Assembly: GCF_001680005.1 (NCBI RefSeq)
Contig: NC_033556.1
Coordinates: 930,001 to 994,000 of the forward strand
Direction of reading: 5' to 3'
DNA: 64,000 bases
Origin: Plasmodium coatneyi
Lineage: Eukaryota; Apicomplexa; Aconoidasida; Haemosporida; Plasmodiidae
Part shown: one piece after another, positions 34,049 through 43,355 of the stretch
Numbering within the stretch: position 1 is the first letter of the stretch
Layout of the letters: each line of letters starts with the position of its first letter
The notes under the pieces: generated by a model
Told to the model about the DNA's origin: nothing
Databases searched by the model: none
Seen by the model: only the letters and a program-made list of their open reading frames with translations
Program-made: the position numbers and the translations under genes

Positions 34049-35901
34049 ATGTTCGACGTAGACGAACCCTCGGGAAGAAACAAGAGGGACACGGAATCTG
34101 AGAAGAAATCGGACGACAACGTGTCCTGCTACAATAGCCGGGAGAGCATGCACAATTTCGGGAAGGGGGGAAAAGGGAGCAGCTACTGTTCTGGCGAAAG
34201 GGGCAGCTCAGGTAACTTTAAGTTGGACGACGAGGAAGATGATCATGGTGAGGGGATCAGCAAAGACAGTAGTAAGGGAAGCAACAAAAGCAGCAACAGC
34301 AATCACAGCAGTAGTGACAAAGGTGGTGATAAGGGGAACATGGGGGACTACTTCGCAGGGAGGAACGCCCTGTATAGCAAAGGCGAAGGGAAGAAAAAGG
34401 AAAAAAGCCTTATCCGTAACGGCAGTGAATTCTTCCTAAGCGAGGACGAGATGAGAAGCAGCAACGTGAGCATGGATATAAACTGCGATTTGAGGAAGGT
34501 CCAGACTAAGGTGTGTGTAAACAGACACAAAACGAAAAAAAGTGGACAAGATAAAATTGCCAGGGAAGGGATGCGGGTATACAAACCCCAGGACATCTCC
34601 CCTTTGCAAGAAAACACTTTTGCTGCGAATAGGAGTTTCAACCAATCGCTCAACTTGACAAAAAACGACATAATGTATTTTTGCGAGGGGGGGAGGAGTA
34701 AACCTGGGCTGAAGTTAAGTATGGGTGGGGGGACGCATGTAAGTGGCGGAACACACATGAGTGTTGGAACGCACGCTAGCAGCACAACGTATCACGAGGA
34801 GGGTCCTTTCTTCAATCAGGCAAAGCTGCGGACCGACAGGGAGAAGGTGCAGAGAAATCCAAGTCTGGGATGCAGTTTGAAAAAGGCAACCAGGAGTAGC
34901 GCATACGAGGGGGGAACACGCACCAATAGCGGTGACGCAGATGCAGACGACTGTGGTGACAACTGCAGTGACAACAGAGCGGGAGGACTGCTCTTCGCCG
35001 AAGTGACCAAACGGTCCATAGAAGCGAAAGGCAAATGCATCAACAATAACACAAAAATAAAGATCAAGCGTTTGTGCGAAAAAATAGAAGGATTTGAAAA
35101 AGAAATAAAAAACGAAATTTTACAGAAGAAAAATGTAGAGAAGGAAAAAATCTTTGTGATCAGGGAAGCCATAAATAAGTTGGAAAAGAACCTGAACAAC
35201 GAAATAAAAAAACGAATTGAACACAATCGAACGATACAAAGTATCTTCTCCTCGGAGATACTAAAGGTGCAGGAGAAGATCGAGCATGTGGTGAAGGACA
35301 AAGTGGGAGAAATTGAAAAAGCGATCAAAGCGTTGGACAATAAGGTGGACACCATTGCCAGTAACATAGAAAGTGAAAAAATGAAGTGCATCCAAAATTT
35401 AGAAAAAAGGAATAACAGCATTGCTAGGGACTTCTCCAACCTGCAGGCTGCCTTTCAGCAAGACAAGGCGAGCAACAAGGAGAAGGAGAGCAGCATCTGC
35501 AAGAAGTTGGAGGAACTCGAGCGGAAGTCGGAGAGCCGCATCGCCACGGAGAAGGTGCGTCCCACCAACCTATTAAGAAGATGCAAACTAAGCTGTTCAT
35601 AAATTGTTCACTTTGCCGCCAACCAAACCACATCCTCCATTTATTTATTTATTTTTCCCCGCAGAACATCCGAGACAGCAAGTACCAGGAGATAATTTCC
35701 TACATCGAGGAGATCAAACGAGAGAGGAAGGGGAAGAACGAAAATTTCCAGACGTTCGTCATGGAAGAAATCGCCACGATCAAGAACGGACTGATTCTGG
35801 AGTCACAGGCTCGCGAGGCGGCCGACGATGACATCGTGCAGGCGGTCAACCACTACACGAAGGCGCTGCAGGACTCGCTGCGTCTGATCAATTCGAATTA
35901 G
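34049..35901 (+). CDS. SF-assemblin / beta-giardin family protein with long N-terminal extension
   Basis: Coiled-coil filament protein. In apicomplexans SF-assemblins form a fibre linking the centrosome to the daughter apical complex. Two exons, 34049..35554 and 35665..35901 (intron GTGCGT...CCGCAG, phase 0), 580 residues. The rod is about residues 337-580: heptad-rich IKRLCEKIEGFEKEIKNEI, then NNEIKKRIEHNRTIQSIFSSE, then, after the intron, NIRDSKYQEIISYIEEIKRE. The conserved C-terminus ends ADDDIVQAVNHYTKALQDS. Typical SF-assemblins are about 250-300 residues, so the first roughly 335 residues (Ser/Lys/Gly-rich, with STHVSGGTHMS-like repeats at about 34730-34790) are an added low-complexity head. 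The ATG at 34049 follows a good AAAAAA context. Neighbour UTP14 is on the same strand. Confidence 0.88.
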
Positions 35902-36003
35902 GCAGCTTCGACTAAGTGGATCGTCCATAGTGATAAACCTGTGCAGATCGTCCACACTGCCTCTGTTTGCCGCTGCTAATTATTTTTAATTTTTTCGTAA
36001 CTC

Positions 36004-36060
<57 letters not shown>

Positions 36061-37004
36061 TTTTTCCATCCGTTTGATCACTTCAATTTGTTCGCGTTTG
36101 TATGAGCAGATTAATTTTTTTTTTTTTTTACTTGATCGGTTTGGCTAGCTGCAAGTGGGCTTCGCAGCTGTTGGCTGCTCTTCCCTTTTGTTGTCCGATG
36201 AGTTAGCGGTTTCGCTCACGCAGGACGTTGTTCACAGGGGGAACTACACACAAAGTGGGTGGGTAGGGTTCCCCAAGGAAGGCCAATTCCACTACAACGT
36301 GCTCCTAAATGCGTTGGCGAAATATTTGCACAGGTGGGTTAATACCTCCCCTAGTGGGAATTCCCGTTCGATCATTTTTATAAGAAGGTATGCCTCCCAA
36401 GGGTATCCTCCCATCCTGCTCAAATGAGGATGCTCCGTTGTTCTACCAACTGTCCCTGGTGCTACTTGGTGATGAAGCTTAACCTTTACAATCTTCTGCT
36501 TTTTGCTACAACGCGAAAGGTACATTTTGTGAAAGGTAAAGGAAATATTTCCTCCCCACTCACCGCATCTGCAACAAGATCACGTGGAAGAAGCAAAAAA
36601 ATGAGATGCGTCCTACAGCATGATATGTGGTTCGTTCTCTGCATGCGCTACGATCGGGGGTTCCGACTTCGCGCGAGTTGAAAAATCAGCTGCGTGTTGG
36701 CACAAATGTTTTCTACAATATAAGCATATTTTCTTATCAATAAATATTATTTTTTGTGTTTTTTTTTTTTCATTTTTTCATTTTTGCTTCTTTGCTTGTT
36801 CGCTTGTTTTTTTTTTTTTTTTTTAATGGTTCCTGTTGGCTAGATTGTATCTTGCGCTGCTGTTTTGTTTTCTGCAGCTTCGCTTCCCCCGCGTGACGTG
36901 AGAGGCTAGATTGACCGTCCGGAAATTTGCAGGAAACGCGAAACGTACTTAAGCGCGTATAGCCTACCCTCCTGCAGAGGATTGAAGCAAACGGTAAAAC
37001 ATCC
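35902..37004. other. Intergenic, 1.1 kb
   Basis: Lies between two plus-strand genes. It has a 50-bp AT microsatellite, a T run at about 36116-36129 followed by TTTGGCTAGC (about 36140), and T tracts at about 36760-36825. No gene supported. Confidence 0.6.
36007..36056. repeat. (AT)25 microsatellite
   Basis: Perfect AT dinucleotide run just downstream of SF-assemblin. Length is likely polymorphic. Confidence 0.95.
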
Positions 37005-39740
37005 ATGGAGAGCCTCGAGGATGTATCTACGACGCTGAGCGGGGGATTGGCAGGGACGCCAGGGAAGATGAAGAAGGGGAAGAAAATGGGAAAGCTGAAG
37101 AAGCTGCTCAAGAAAGAAGGACTTTCGAAAAAAAAGGCGGCGATAAAAATGGCAAAGCTAATTGAAAAGGGGAAAATTCCCTCCCTGAAGGGGACAATGA
37201 AAAAGAAAATGAAGAAGAAAATGGGGAAGGTGAAGAGGGCGATCGGAAATGGGGGTTGTGACGATGACGAAGAAGACGATTGCGATGATGACAGGAGGAG
37301 GAGGGGAAAGGAAAAGCGCAAAGGGAAGAAGGCCTCCAAAGGGAAACAAAGCAAGAGAAAAAGGGAGCAGACCGAGGATGAGGACGACCCCACGGATGAC
37401 GAATCGGAGGAGGAAGACGGGGCAGATTTATTCGAAAGGGAAGACGTTATTTTAGAGGAAAAAAATGTGACCGCAAAGGGGATGACCAAGCAGAGCGACC
37501 CTTCGGAAAACTTCATACAATTTTTGAAAAAATATAATGACCAGGGGGAGGAAATCCCGAAGAGGAGAAAATCTCTCGATAAGGACAACGATGAAGAGGA
37601 GGAATATGGGTTCCCCCCGGAAGAGGCGGAGGCAGAGTCGTATCAGTACCTGTCCCAAAGGGATGACGTGTATAAAATTGAAAAGCCAGTCGAACAAGTA
37701 AACCTTTCCGACTTCATCTACACGGGTGATGTTGTGTCGAGAGAACAAGTAAGTGAAGATATAGACATGCTGACGAGGGGACAACTTGCGAAAGGGAAGA
37801 CATCCACTCACATGTCCATCCTGGAGGAACAGAAAATGAACGAACACTTGGCGTATGTAAATAATGTGGAACAGATAAATAAATTGAACAAATCGTTTTA
37901 TGTAATAAGTAACGCACAGGGGGTGCACTTTGGGCAGGGGGGGAAGAATGGACTGGTCGAGGTGAACTCGGAGGAGTTCCTAAATAAGAACTTACTCCGA
38001 CGGCGGGCCAACGTGGAAAACAAACGGAACGAAGAGCACATGGAGGAAACGGACCCAGTGGGTGACGTGCCCCCCTCCACCGCTAACCGGGAAGATTCGA
38101 TGACTGCCCTCGAATTCGAAGCGGAAATGCAGAAAAATCTTCGGAAGTCAAAAATGCTCATCGTGTCGGATGACGTGTTAAAAACGGAGAGGGAGAAAAA
38201 AAGAGACGAGATGAAAAAAATCGCGCAGCTGAAAGCATTGTTACAAAAGGAGGAAAAAAAAAACAAATATAAGAAGAGGATTAAGTCCAAGTCGTACCGT
38301 AGGCATCTACGGATGAAGGAGAAGAAGGAGGAGGAAAAGATCATCGCCAAGATACACTCGGAGCACCCTGATTTGGCAGAAAATCTAGCCAACTATGAGA
38401 AGGAGTACGCTCAGAAGAGGAACTTAATAAACAACGTGAAGAAGAGGAAAACCGTTCGTCTACTTAATCGGTATAAAAATGAGGAGCTGAAGAAGCAGAT
38501 GTTGAAGAGCTTCCAGGCTGAGAAGGAAGAGAAGAACGTGCTCAGGCGGATCATTGAGAGGGCCGTTGTGGAGGAAGAAGACGGGGGGGAAACCACCAAT
38601 GATGAGGGGGAAAGCAATCATCACGATAATGCAAGCGACCCCCTTCAGGGGGATGATAATTCAGGTGACGAAGTGGTCAGTACCTCCCTGAGCAAAAAGA
38701 ACAAAGTCAGGAAGGAACTACAGAAGAGAAACCTCGAACGGTTTTCCTTTGTGCGAAACGCAGAGGAGAGGAAACGGGACGAGGAATTGTACCAACAGAG
38801 GAAGAGGCTTCTCGATAAGGTGGAACGGAAGAAGGATGAGAAGGATCCCATGGAGAGCTGCTCCTCCGATGAGGGAAGTGACGCTGAAAGGGCCCGCCTC
38901 GATTTGGGCCTGTCGAACGAGGTTCGTAAATCTACCGCGAAGGAGGCGTCCAAGGCGAGGGCCCAGCTGGCCAGAGACGCCGACTTGGTGAACGCGCTAA
39001 GGAAGGGCGGCATTTTGGGCGAAGGGGATAATCCATCCGGTGTAACTCAGTTAGATAATCCATCTGGTGAATCTGCAGTGGAGGAAACCCTAAACCAGGA
39101 AACCCCAGAGGAAGACAACCCACAGGAGGAGAAACCACCCAATGTGGGGGACCTCCGTGACATCAACGCGATAGATGCGATTGACGCGATTGACGACGGT
39201 TCGGTGTTGCAAAACTTTGGGGAGAATCTCACGGTGTACAATTTAGAAAACGAAGTTTACGAGGATTATGTGAATATCAATCCAGACATAGCGGATGGGA
39301 ATATCCCGAGGGAGGACGATGAGTTGCTACAGTTGAGTGACGATGAAAGGGTCACCACAGAGAGGGTTAGCGAAAGAGAATGGTGCAACTACGAAACGTT
39401 ACTCGAATTGGAGAAAAACAAACTTATGAAAGAGAAGGAGATTATTGAGCAGAAGAAAAGAATTCCCATTCACACCATTAGCGTTTTCAACAAGAAGGAC
39501 AGAAAATTTGAAAAATATTTTGTAGACAAGGTTCCCTATCCTTATGAGAGGAAGGATTATGAGAAGACGTTAAACATAAACTTAAACAAAGAGGTGAATG
39601 ACATTTCGGCACATGCCAAGTTGGTTGCTCCTCGGTTGTCCAACCGGGTTGGCAACATCGTCTCACCGCTGGTGAGGAACCCCTTCGAGATTGCACGCAT
39701 CTTGACGCTCAAGCGGGGCAAAAACAGGAGCAAGTTGTAA
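37005..39740 (+). CDS. UTP14-like U3 snoRNP / small-subunit processome protein
   Basis: Nucleolar factor for 18S rRNA processing; in yeast Utp14 activates the Dhr1 helicase. Single exon, 911 residues, extremely Lys/Glu-rich. The family is recognised by the central KKRIKSKSYRRHLRMKEK (Utp14 KIKSKxYR motif, about residue 425) and the C-terminal block VPYPYERKDYEKTLN followed by HAKLVAPRLSNRVGNIVSP (about 842-895). The latter parallels the human UTP14 PYPFTSKEQFERTVQ...KLTTPKVVTKPGHIINP. The RMSLKHKN motif of other Utp14 proteins is replaced by KKRKTVRLLNRYKNEELK. A basic N-terminal block (about 20-120) may serve nucleolar targeting. Converges on the cyclophilin gene, stops 182 bp apart. Confidence 0.85.
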   Translation: MESLEDVSTTLSGGLAGTPGKMKKGKKMGKLKKLLKKEGLSKKKAAIKMAKLIEKGKIPSLKGTMKKKMKKKMGKVKRAIGNGGCDDDEEDDCDDDRRRRGKEKRKGKKASKGKQSKRKREQTEDEDDPTDDESEEEDGADLFEREDVILEEKNVTAKGMTKQSDPSENFIQFLKKYNDQGEEIPKRRKSLDKDNDEEEEYGFPPEEAEAESYQYLSQRDDVYKIEKPVEQVNLSDFIYTGDVVSREQVSEDIDMLTRGQLAKGKTSTHMSILEEQKMNEHLAYVNNVEQINKLNKSFYVISNAQGVHFGQGGKNGLVEVNSEEFLNKNLLRRRANVENKRNEEHMEETDPVGDVPPSTANREDSMTALEFEAEMQKNLRKSKMLIVSDDVLKTEREKKRDEMKKIAQLKALLQKEEKKNKYKKRIKSKSYRRHLRMKEKKEEEKIIAKIHSEHPDLAENLANYEKEYAQKRNLINNVKKRKTVRLLNRYKNEELKKQMLKSFQAEKEEKNVLRRIIERAVVEEEDGGETTNDEGESNHHDNASDPLQGDDNSGDEVVSTSLSKKNKVRKELQKRNLERFSFVRNAEERKRDEELYQQRKRLLDKVERKKDEKDPMESCSSDEGSDAERARLDLGLSNEVRKSTAKEASKARAQLARDADLVNALRKGGILGEGDNPSGVTQLDNPSGESAVEETLNQETPEEDNPQEEKPPNVGDLRDINAIDAIDAIDDGSVLQNFGENLTVYNLENEVYEDYVNINPDIADGNIPREDDELLQLSDDERVTTERVSEREWCNYETLLELEKNKLMKEKEIIEQKKRIPIHTISVFNKKDRKFEKYFVDKVPYPYERKDYEKTLNINLNKEVNDISAHAKLVAPRLSNRVGNIVSPLVRNPFEIARILTLKRGKNRSKL

Positions 39741-39922
39741 AGCGCGAACGATAGCGAAGCGGTGTGGTGGCGGATTGACTCGGTTCGGCATATAACTGCC
39801 CTACTGGTGGGACCAATCCGAGCGTTTTCATTTTTACTTTTTTTTAACACCCCAAGTGGGGGCCATCTTCCCTGGAGATCCTGCAGCTAGTCTCCCCGTT
39901 AGGAACCCCGCAAGCGGGCCTG

Positions 39923-41710
39923 TTAACCGCCCCGCTCCAGGTTCTGCCTAATTTCGGCCGTGTGCTGATTAAAGTAGCGGTCGAGTTTTTTGTTGTACAT
40001 TTTGTTCCTCCTGTTGATGTAATTTTTAAACACCCCACTTTCTTGCTTTCTCTTCCGACTGAGCTTCGAGCGAACCACCTCCTGCTTCCTGCAGAAGGTG
40101 ATGACGTTATTCTTGTCCCTCTCGGTGCACTTGGATGTGTCGGTAATTAATAGGTCCTCTCCGTAGAAACTCTTCCCCAGTTTTTTTTTTTTCTCATCAT
40201 ACAGGTTCCTATTTATGGAAAAGTTGAACTTCATTTTTTTAAAAAATCGCTTATCCCTGTCAACTTCGATTAGGTCTTTTTTGTTTTTCTTTTTGGAGAC
40301 GCTTTTTGCTTGAGCAGCGCTGGTTGTGTAGATGCCGGGGGCGTCTTCTTCATCGTCGCTGCTGGGGGGGTCATCACGAATGAGGGGGTCCACTTTTACT
40401 GGATCCACCTTTTCTGGTTCTTTGGGTTCATCCCCCCGGGTTGGCTTCTTCCCACACGCGTTAGTAACACTGGTATTCTTCTCATAGTGGTAACATGCAT
40501 ACTCGTCTGACTTCCCTGCTGAGGCGCCTCTCGTGGGGAGGTGCCCGGCCAACCTCTCCCGATTGGCCTCCACTTGGTTCAGCCCCTTGGACTGGTTTAT
40601 CTTGAGTTCAATTTCGAGGAATCTCCTTTCCCTGTCGGTCATTCTGCGTGGGGGGTCCTTCACCAAGTCGAACTTATGCGCTGCATCTATCCCCCGTATG
40701 GCTTCTTCCTTCTGTACTGATTCTACCGTATGCATACCTCCTACCTTGTGCACGTCTTCCACCTTGTGCACGTCTTCCACCTTGTGCACGTCTTCCACCT
40801 TGTGCACTGGTTCCACCTTATTAACTCCCACCTCTTGCAGTTTTTCCCCCCTCGCGATCGCATCAATATCGGCGAGGATCCGATTGAGAAGCTCTATCCC
40901 CTTCTGCTTCTCCGTCTTTTCTGATTTTCCCTTTTTCCCCTTGGCGAATATTTTCCCCAGGGGGTCCCCCTGAGTGTTTACCCCACTGGGGTCACTACGA
41001 TCATCACTGTCGGAACTGCTAGCTTCGCCAGTCTGTCCCACGTCGCCGATACCGGCAGTTGCAAATAGACTATCGATATACTGCTGCCTGGAGGAGACGC
41101 GCTCCCCTTTGAAGATGGACTCACTCACCTCACCACATTCGGAGATGTAGATGCAGGTCTTCGGTTCGAAGTTGCTTGTCACGGGAATAAGTTCGATGGC
41201 CCTCAAGACGTGCATGTTTTTAACGACCCTTCCAATGATGGTATTTTTACCATTGTATTTGTGGACGGAACTGAGGGTTATTTTAAAAACAGAGGAGCAA
41301 CGTTTGGGTCCCACCTGGACCATGGTGAGTAGCCCTGCATTGGTATGTCTCCTTTGGGAATTCTCCTTTTTGAAAGTTGGGCCGAAAATGCATTCCACTT
41401 GTTCGTACTTTTCCTGCGGATTTTTCCGAGTAGCAGGTGGGATGACCTGGCCAGTCGTACCATGCGTGACTTTGCAACGCAGGTAGCCGCTCTTTATACA
41501 CTTGTTTTTTTTCACCTTCTCGATAATGCAATGCTTATATGAGAGGGGTTCCCCTGAATACACGCTGTGGTACTTGTTACCTCTACACAGGCAGAGGAAG
41601 TTTTCCACTGAGTTCTTCACCTCCGGGTCGTCAAACAGCTGGAAGTATACCTTCCCCAGCACGATGCTGTTTATCGACAGCTGCAGGTAGACGTATCTCT
41701 TCTTCCCCAT
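39923..41710 (-). CDS. Divergent cyclophilin-type PPIase domain protein
   Basis: I start at the ATG at 41710 (MGKKRYVYLQLSINS), giving 595 residues; an in-frame GTG at 41734 is not needed. The N-terminal 200 residues follow the cyclophilin fold: GKVYFQLFDD, NFLCLCRGN, GLLTMVQVGPKRC (family LSMANAGPNT) and GKNTIIGRVVKNMHVLRAIE (family GKHVVFGKV...). Active-site residues are largely lost: the FHRII segment reads YKHCII, the Gln of CQGGD is absent, and the Trp that contacts cyclosporin is not seen. The C-terminal 380 residues are charged and low complexity with a (VHKVED)n repeat at about 40735-40830, ending in basic ENxxNRRNKMYNKKL sequence. It resembles the spliceosomal large cyclophilins with tails. 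Enzymatic activity is doubtful. Head-to-head with the gene at 42288. Confidence 0.82.
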   Translation of the reverse strand: MGKKRYVYLQLSINSIVLGKVYFQLFDDPEVKNSVENFLCLCRGNKYHSVYSGEPLSYKHCIIEKVKKNKCIKSGYLRCKVTHGTTGQVIPPATRKNPQEKYEQVECIFGPTFKKENSQRRHTNAGLLTMVQVGPKRCSSVFKITLSSVHKYNGKNTIIGRVVKNMHVLRAIELIPVTSNFEPKTCIYISECGEVSESIFKGERVSSRQQYIDSLFATAGIGDVGQTGEASSSDSDDRSDPSGVNTQGDPLGKIFAKGKKGKSEKTEKQKGIELLNRILADIDAIARGEKLQEVGVNKVEPVHKVEDVHKVEDVHKVEDVHKVGGMHTVESVQKEEAIRGIDAAHKFDLVKDPPRRMTDRERRFLEIELKINQSKGLNQVEANRERLAGHLPTRGASAGKSDEYACYHYEKNTSVTNACGKKPTRGDEPKEPEKVDPVKVDPLIRDDPPSSDDEEDAPGIYTTSAAQAKSVSKKKNKKDLIEVDRDKRFFKKMKFNFSINRNLYDEKKKKLGKSFYGEDLLITDTSKCTERDKNNVITFCRKQEVVRSKLSRKRKQESGVFKNYINRRNKMYNKKLDRYFNQHTAEIRQNLERGG

Positions 41711-42287
41711 TTTGTCAGATAAAATAAACACCACAAGGTAGGTTCTTACTTAGCGGAGGGGAAATGAGGGGGGTGACTCTCACCCCCTTGTATAAGTTCT
41801 GATTTTCCTGGAGTTTAATTTTTTTTTTTTTTTCCCATCTGTTTTTGCAGGGCTGTACGTCCACTTAAGCGCGGGAGGAAAGCATAGTTTTGGCCTAGGC
41901 ACTTTCCACTTTGGCGGTCACCCAAGTGGGAAAAAAAAAAAAAAAAAAAAAACGTTTACCTGGGGATTTACATTTGTTTGGCACGTGTTGCCCTGCCAAG
42001 TGGGATGACGCTGGAGGGTCATTTTGCGCCAGCCGTTTTGTTGGAAAATTATCGCCACGCGCTTACCACGTTGTTCCCACGTTGTTGCCCCTTTTTTGCC
42101 TATATTTTTTGCACCATTTTTTGGCACTTGTTTGCCTGTATTTTTTGCCTACATTTTTTTTTGCCATCTCTTTTGCCTATATATATTTTGCCTATATTTT
42201 TTGCGTATATTTTTTGCCACCTTTTTTTTTTGCCGCTCCGCAAAACGGAACAGCCCCGGAGAGACAGCTTGGTAACCTCCCCCCGCA
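41711..42287. other. Bidirectional promoter region with TTTTTTGCCTAT repeats
   Basis: 577 bp between divergent start codons. It has an A run at about 41931-41951 and, at about 42090-42235, repeated T6-GCCTATA units (TTTTTTGCCTATATTTTTTG type) just upstream of the plus-strand gene. Confidence 0.7.
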
Positions 42288-42906
42288 ATGGTGTTGACGA
42301 AGCGCTATGAGTACTCCCCGCTGGAGGAAATATTTTTCCCCAAGCGGATTACAAACGTGCAATGTTACACTGATGAAGATTTATCCTTGGGAAGGGAAGG
42401 ACAAAAGCGGAAGGGGAACCTTCCCATGTCTCAGCAGAAGAAGACCCACCTGAGCGGACGAAGGGAGAAGAACCTCCCCCCCAATATTAACCAGATAAAA
42501 GACCAACTGCTGCAGCCGGACCTCTCCCTAGAATTGTGCCAACGGAAAAAAAATTACTACCTGAACACGAGGCACGCAAGCCATGTGCAGAGCTACCTCT
42601 TCTTTTATGACTACCGCAAGTGCTTCCTGAACATGGATGGCAAGATGTTCATCGACCGGCACCCCGTGCGGATACGAAGTGAGCGCTCCGTTGCCTGGCC
42701 AACCGTTTGGCTTCACCTTTTCACTCACCTGCTATGCACCTGTTACGCAGTTGTTACGCAGTTGTTACACAGCTGTTATATTTACCTGTTGTGCACCTGT
42801 TCCCCCCCACACCCGCGCAGACGACGGCACGAAGCGAGACGAGCGGCTGAACAAAGTCATCCCCGTGCAGAACTACAACTCCTTCATCTACGCCTACAAC
42901 ATATAG
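42288..42906 (+). CDS. Small conserved-looking protein of unknown function
   Basis: I do not recognise a family. Two exons, 42288..42678 and 42821..42906, give 158 residues. The intron (GTGAGC...CGCGCAG) joins in phase 1, and the second exon begins at NDGTKRDERLNK. The protein is basic with no signal peptide or membrane segment. Notable stretches are MVLTKRYEYSPLEEIFFPKR, then HVQSYLFFYDYRKCFLNMDG and the C-terminal VIPVQNYNSFIYAYNI, which look conserved (aromatic-rich, little low complexity). The intron contains four or five degenerate CTGTTACGCAGTTG-type repeats (about 42730-42800). Coding potential is supported by the clean frame closure and composition; function is unknown. Confidence 0.65.
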
Positions 42907-43355
42907 GGGTGCGTCTACCATGTTGGGAGAGTGCACACTGCACTTTGGTCGTGCCTGGCAAAATTTTCGGCAAATATTTCTAAATCGAATTAGCGGTGCG
43001 CCTGTGCGCGCCGGAGGAGGGACGTCATCGGAAGTGAAGCAAAACGAAGCAACACGAAGTGAAAAGAAGCAGCACGAAGTAACACGAAGTGAAAAGAAGT
43101 GAGGGCCATATGACGAGGCAAAACGGAGCAGAGCAAAGCGAGGCGCACACCCTGCAAAGGCACAGGGGCACACACATGGCAAAGTGGCACATGAAAAAAA
43201 AAAAAAAAAAAAAAAAAAATTAAATTAAATTAGCAAAGTGGGGGAAGTACACATAACATAGGGTGTGCGGAGCGGAGTAAACATAACTGGCCACGCAATG
43301 TCGACAGTCGCTTGTTAACCGCCGCTGCGTCACTGTGTCATTGCAGCGTGTAGGC
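42907..43355. other. Convergent 3' region with GAAGTAACAC-type repeats
   Basis: 449 bp between two converging stop codons. At about 43027-43102 it has seven to eight degenerate 10-bp units (GAAGTRAMAC / GAAGTGAAAA), then an A run at about 43194-43219. No gene supported. Confidence 0.7.

Noticed and set aside
40735..40830. Short regular repeats considered as a CRISPR-like array
   Set aside because: Units are contiguous, have no spacers and lie in frame inside the cyclophilin tail (VHKVED repeats).
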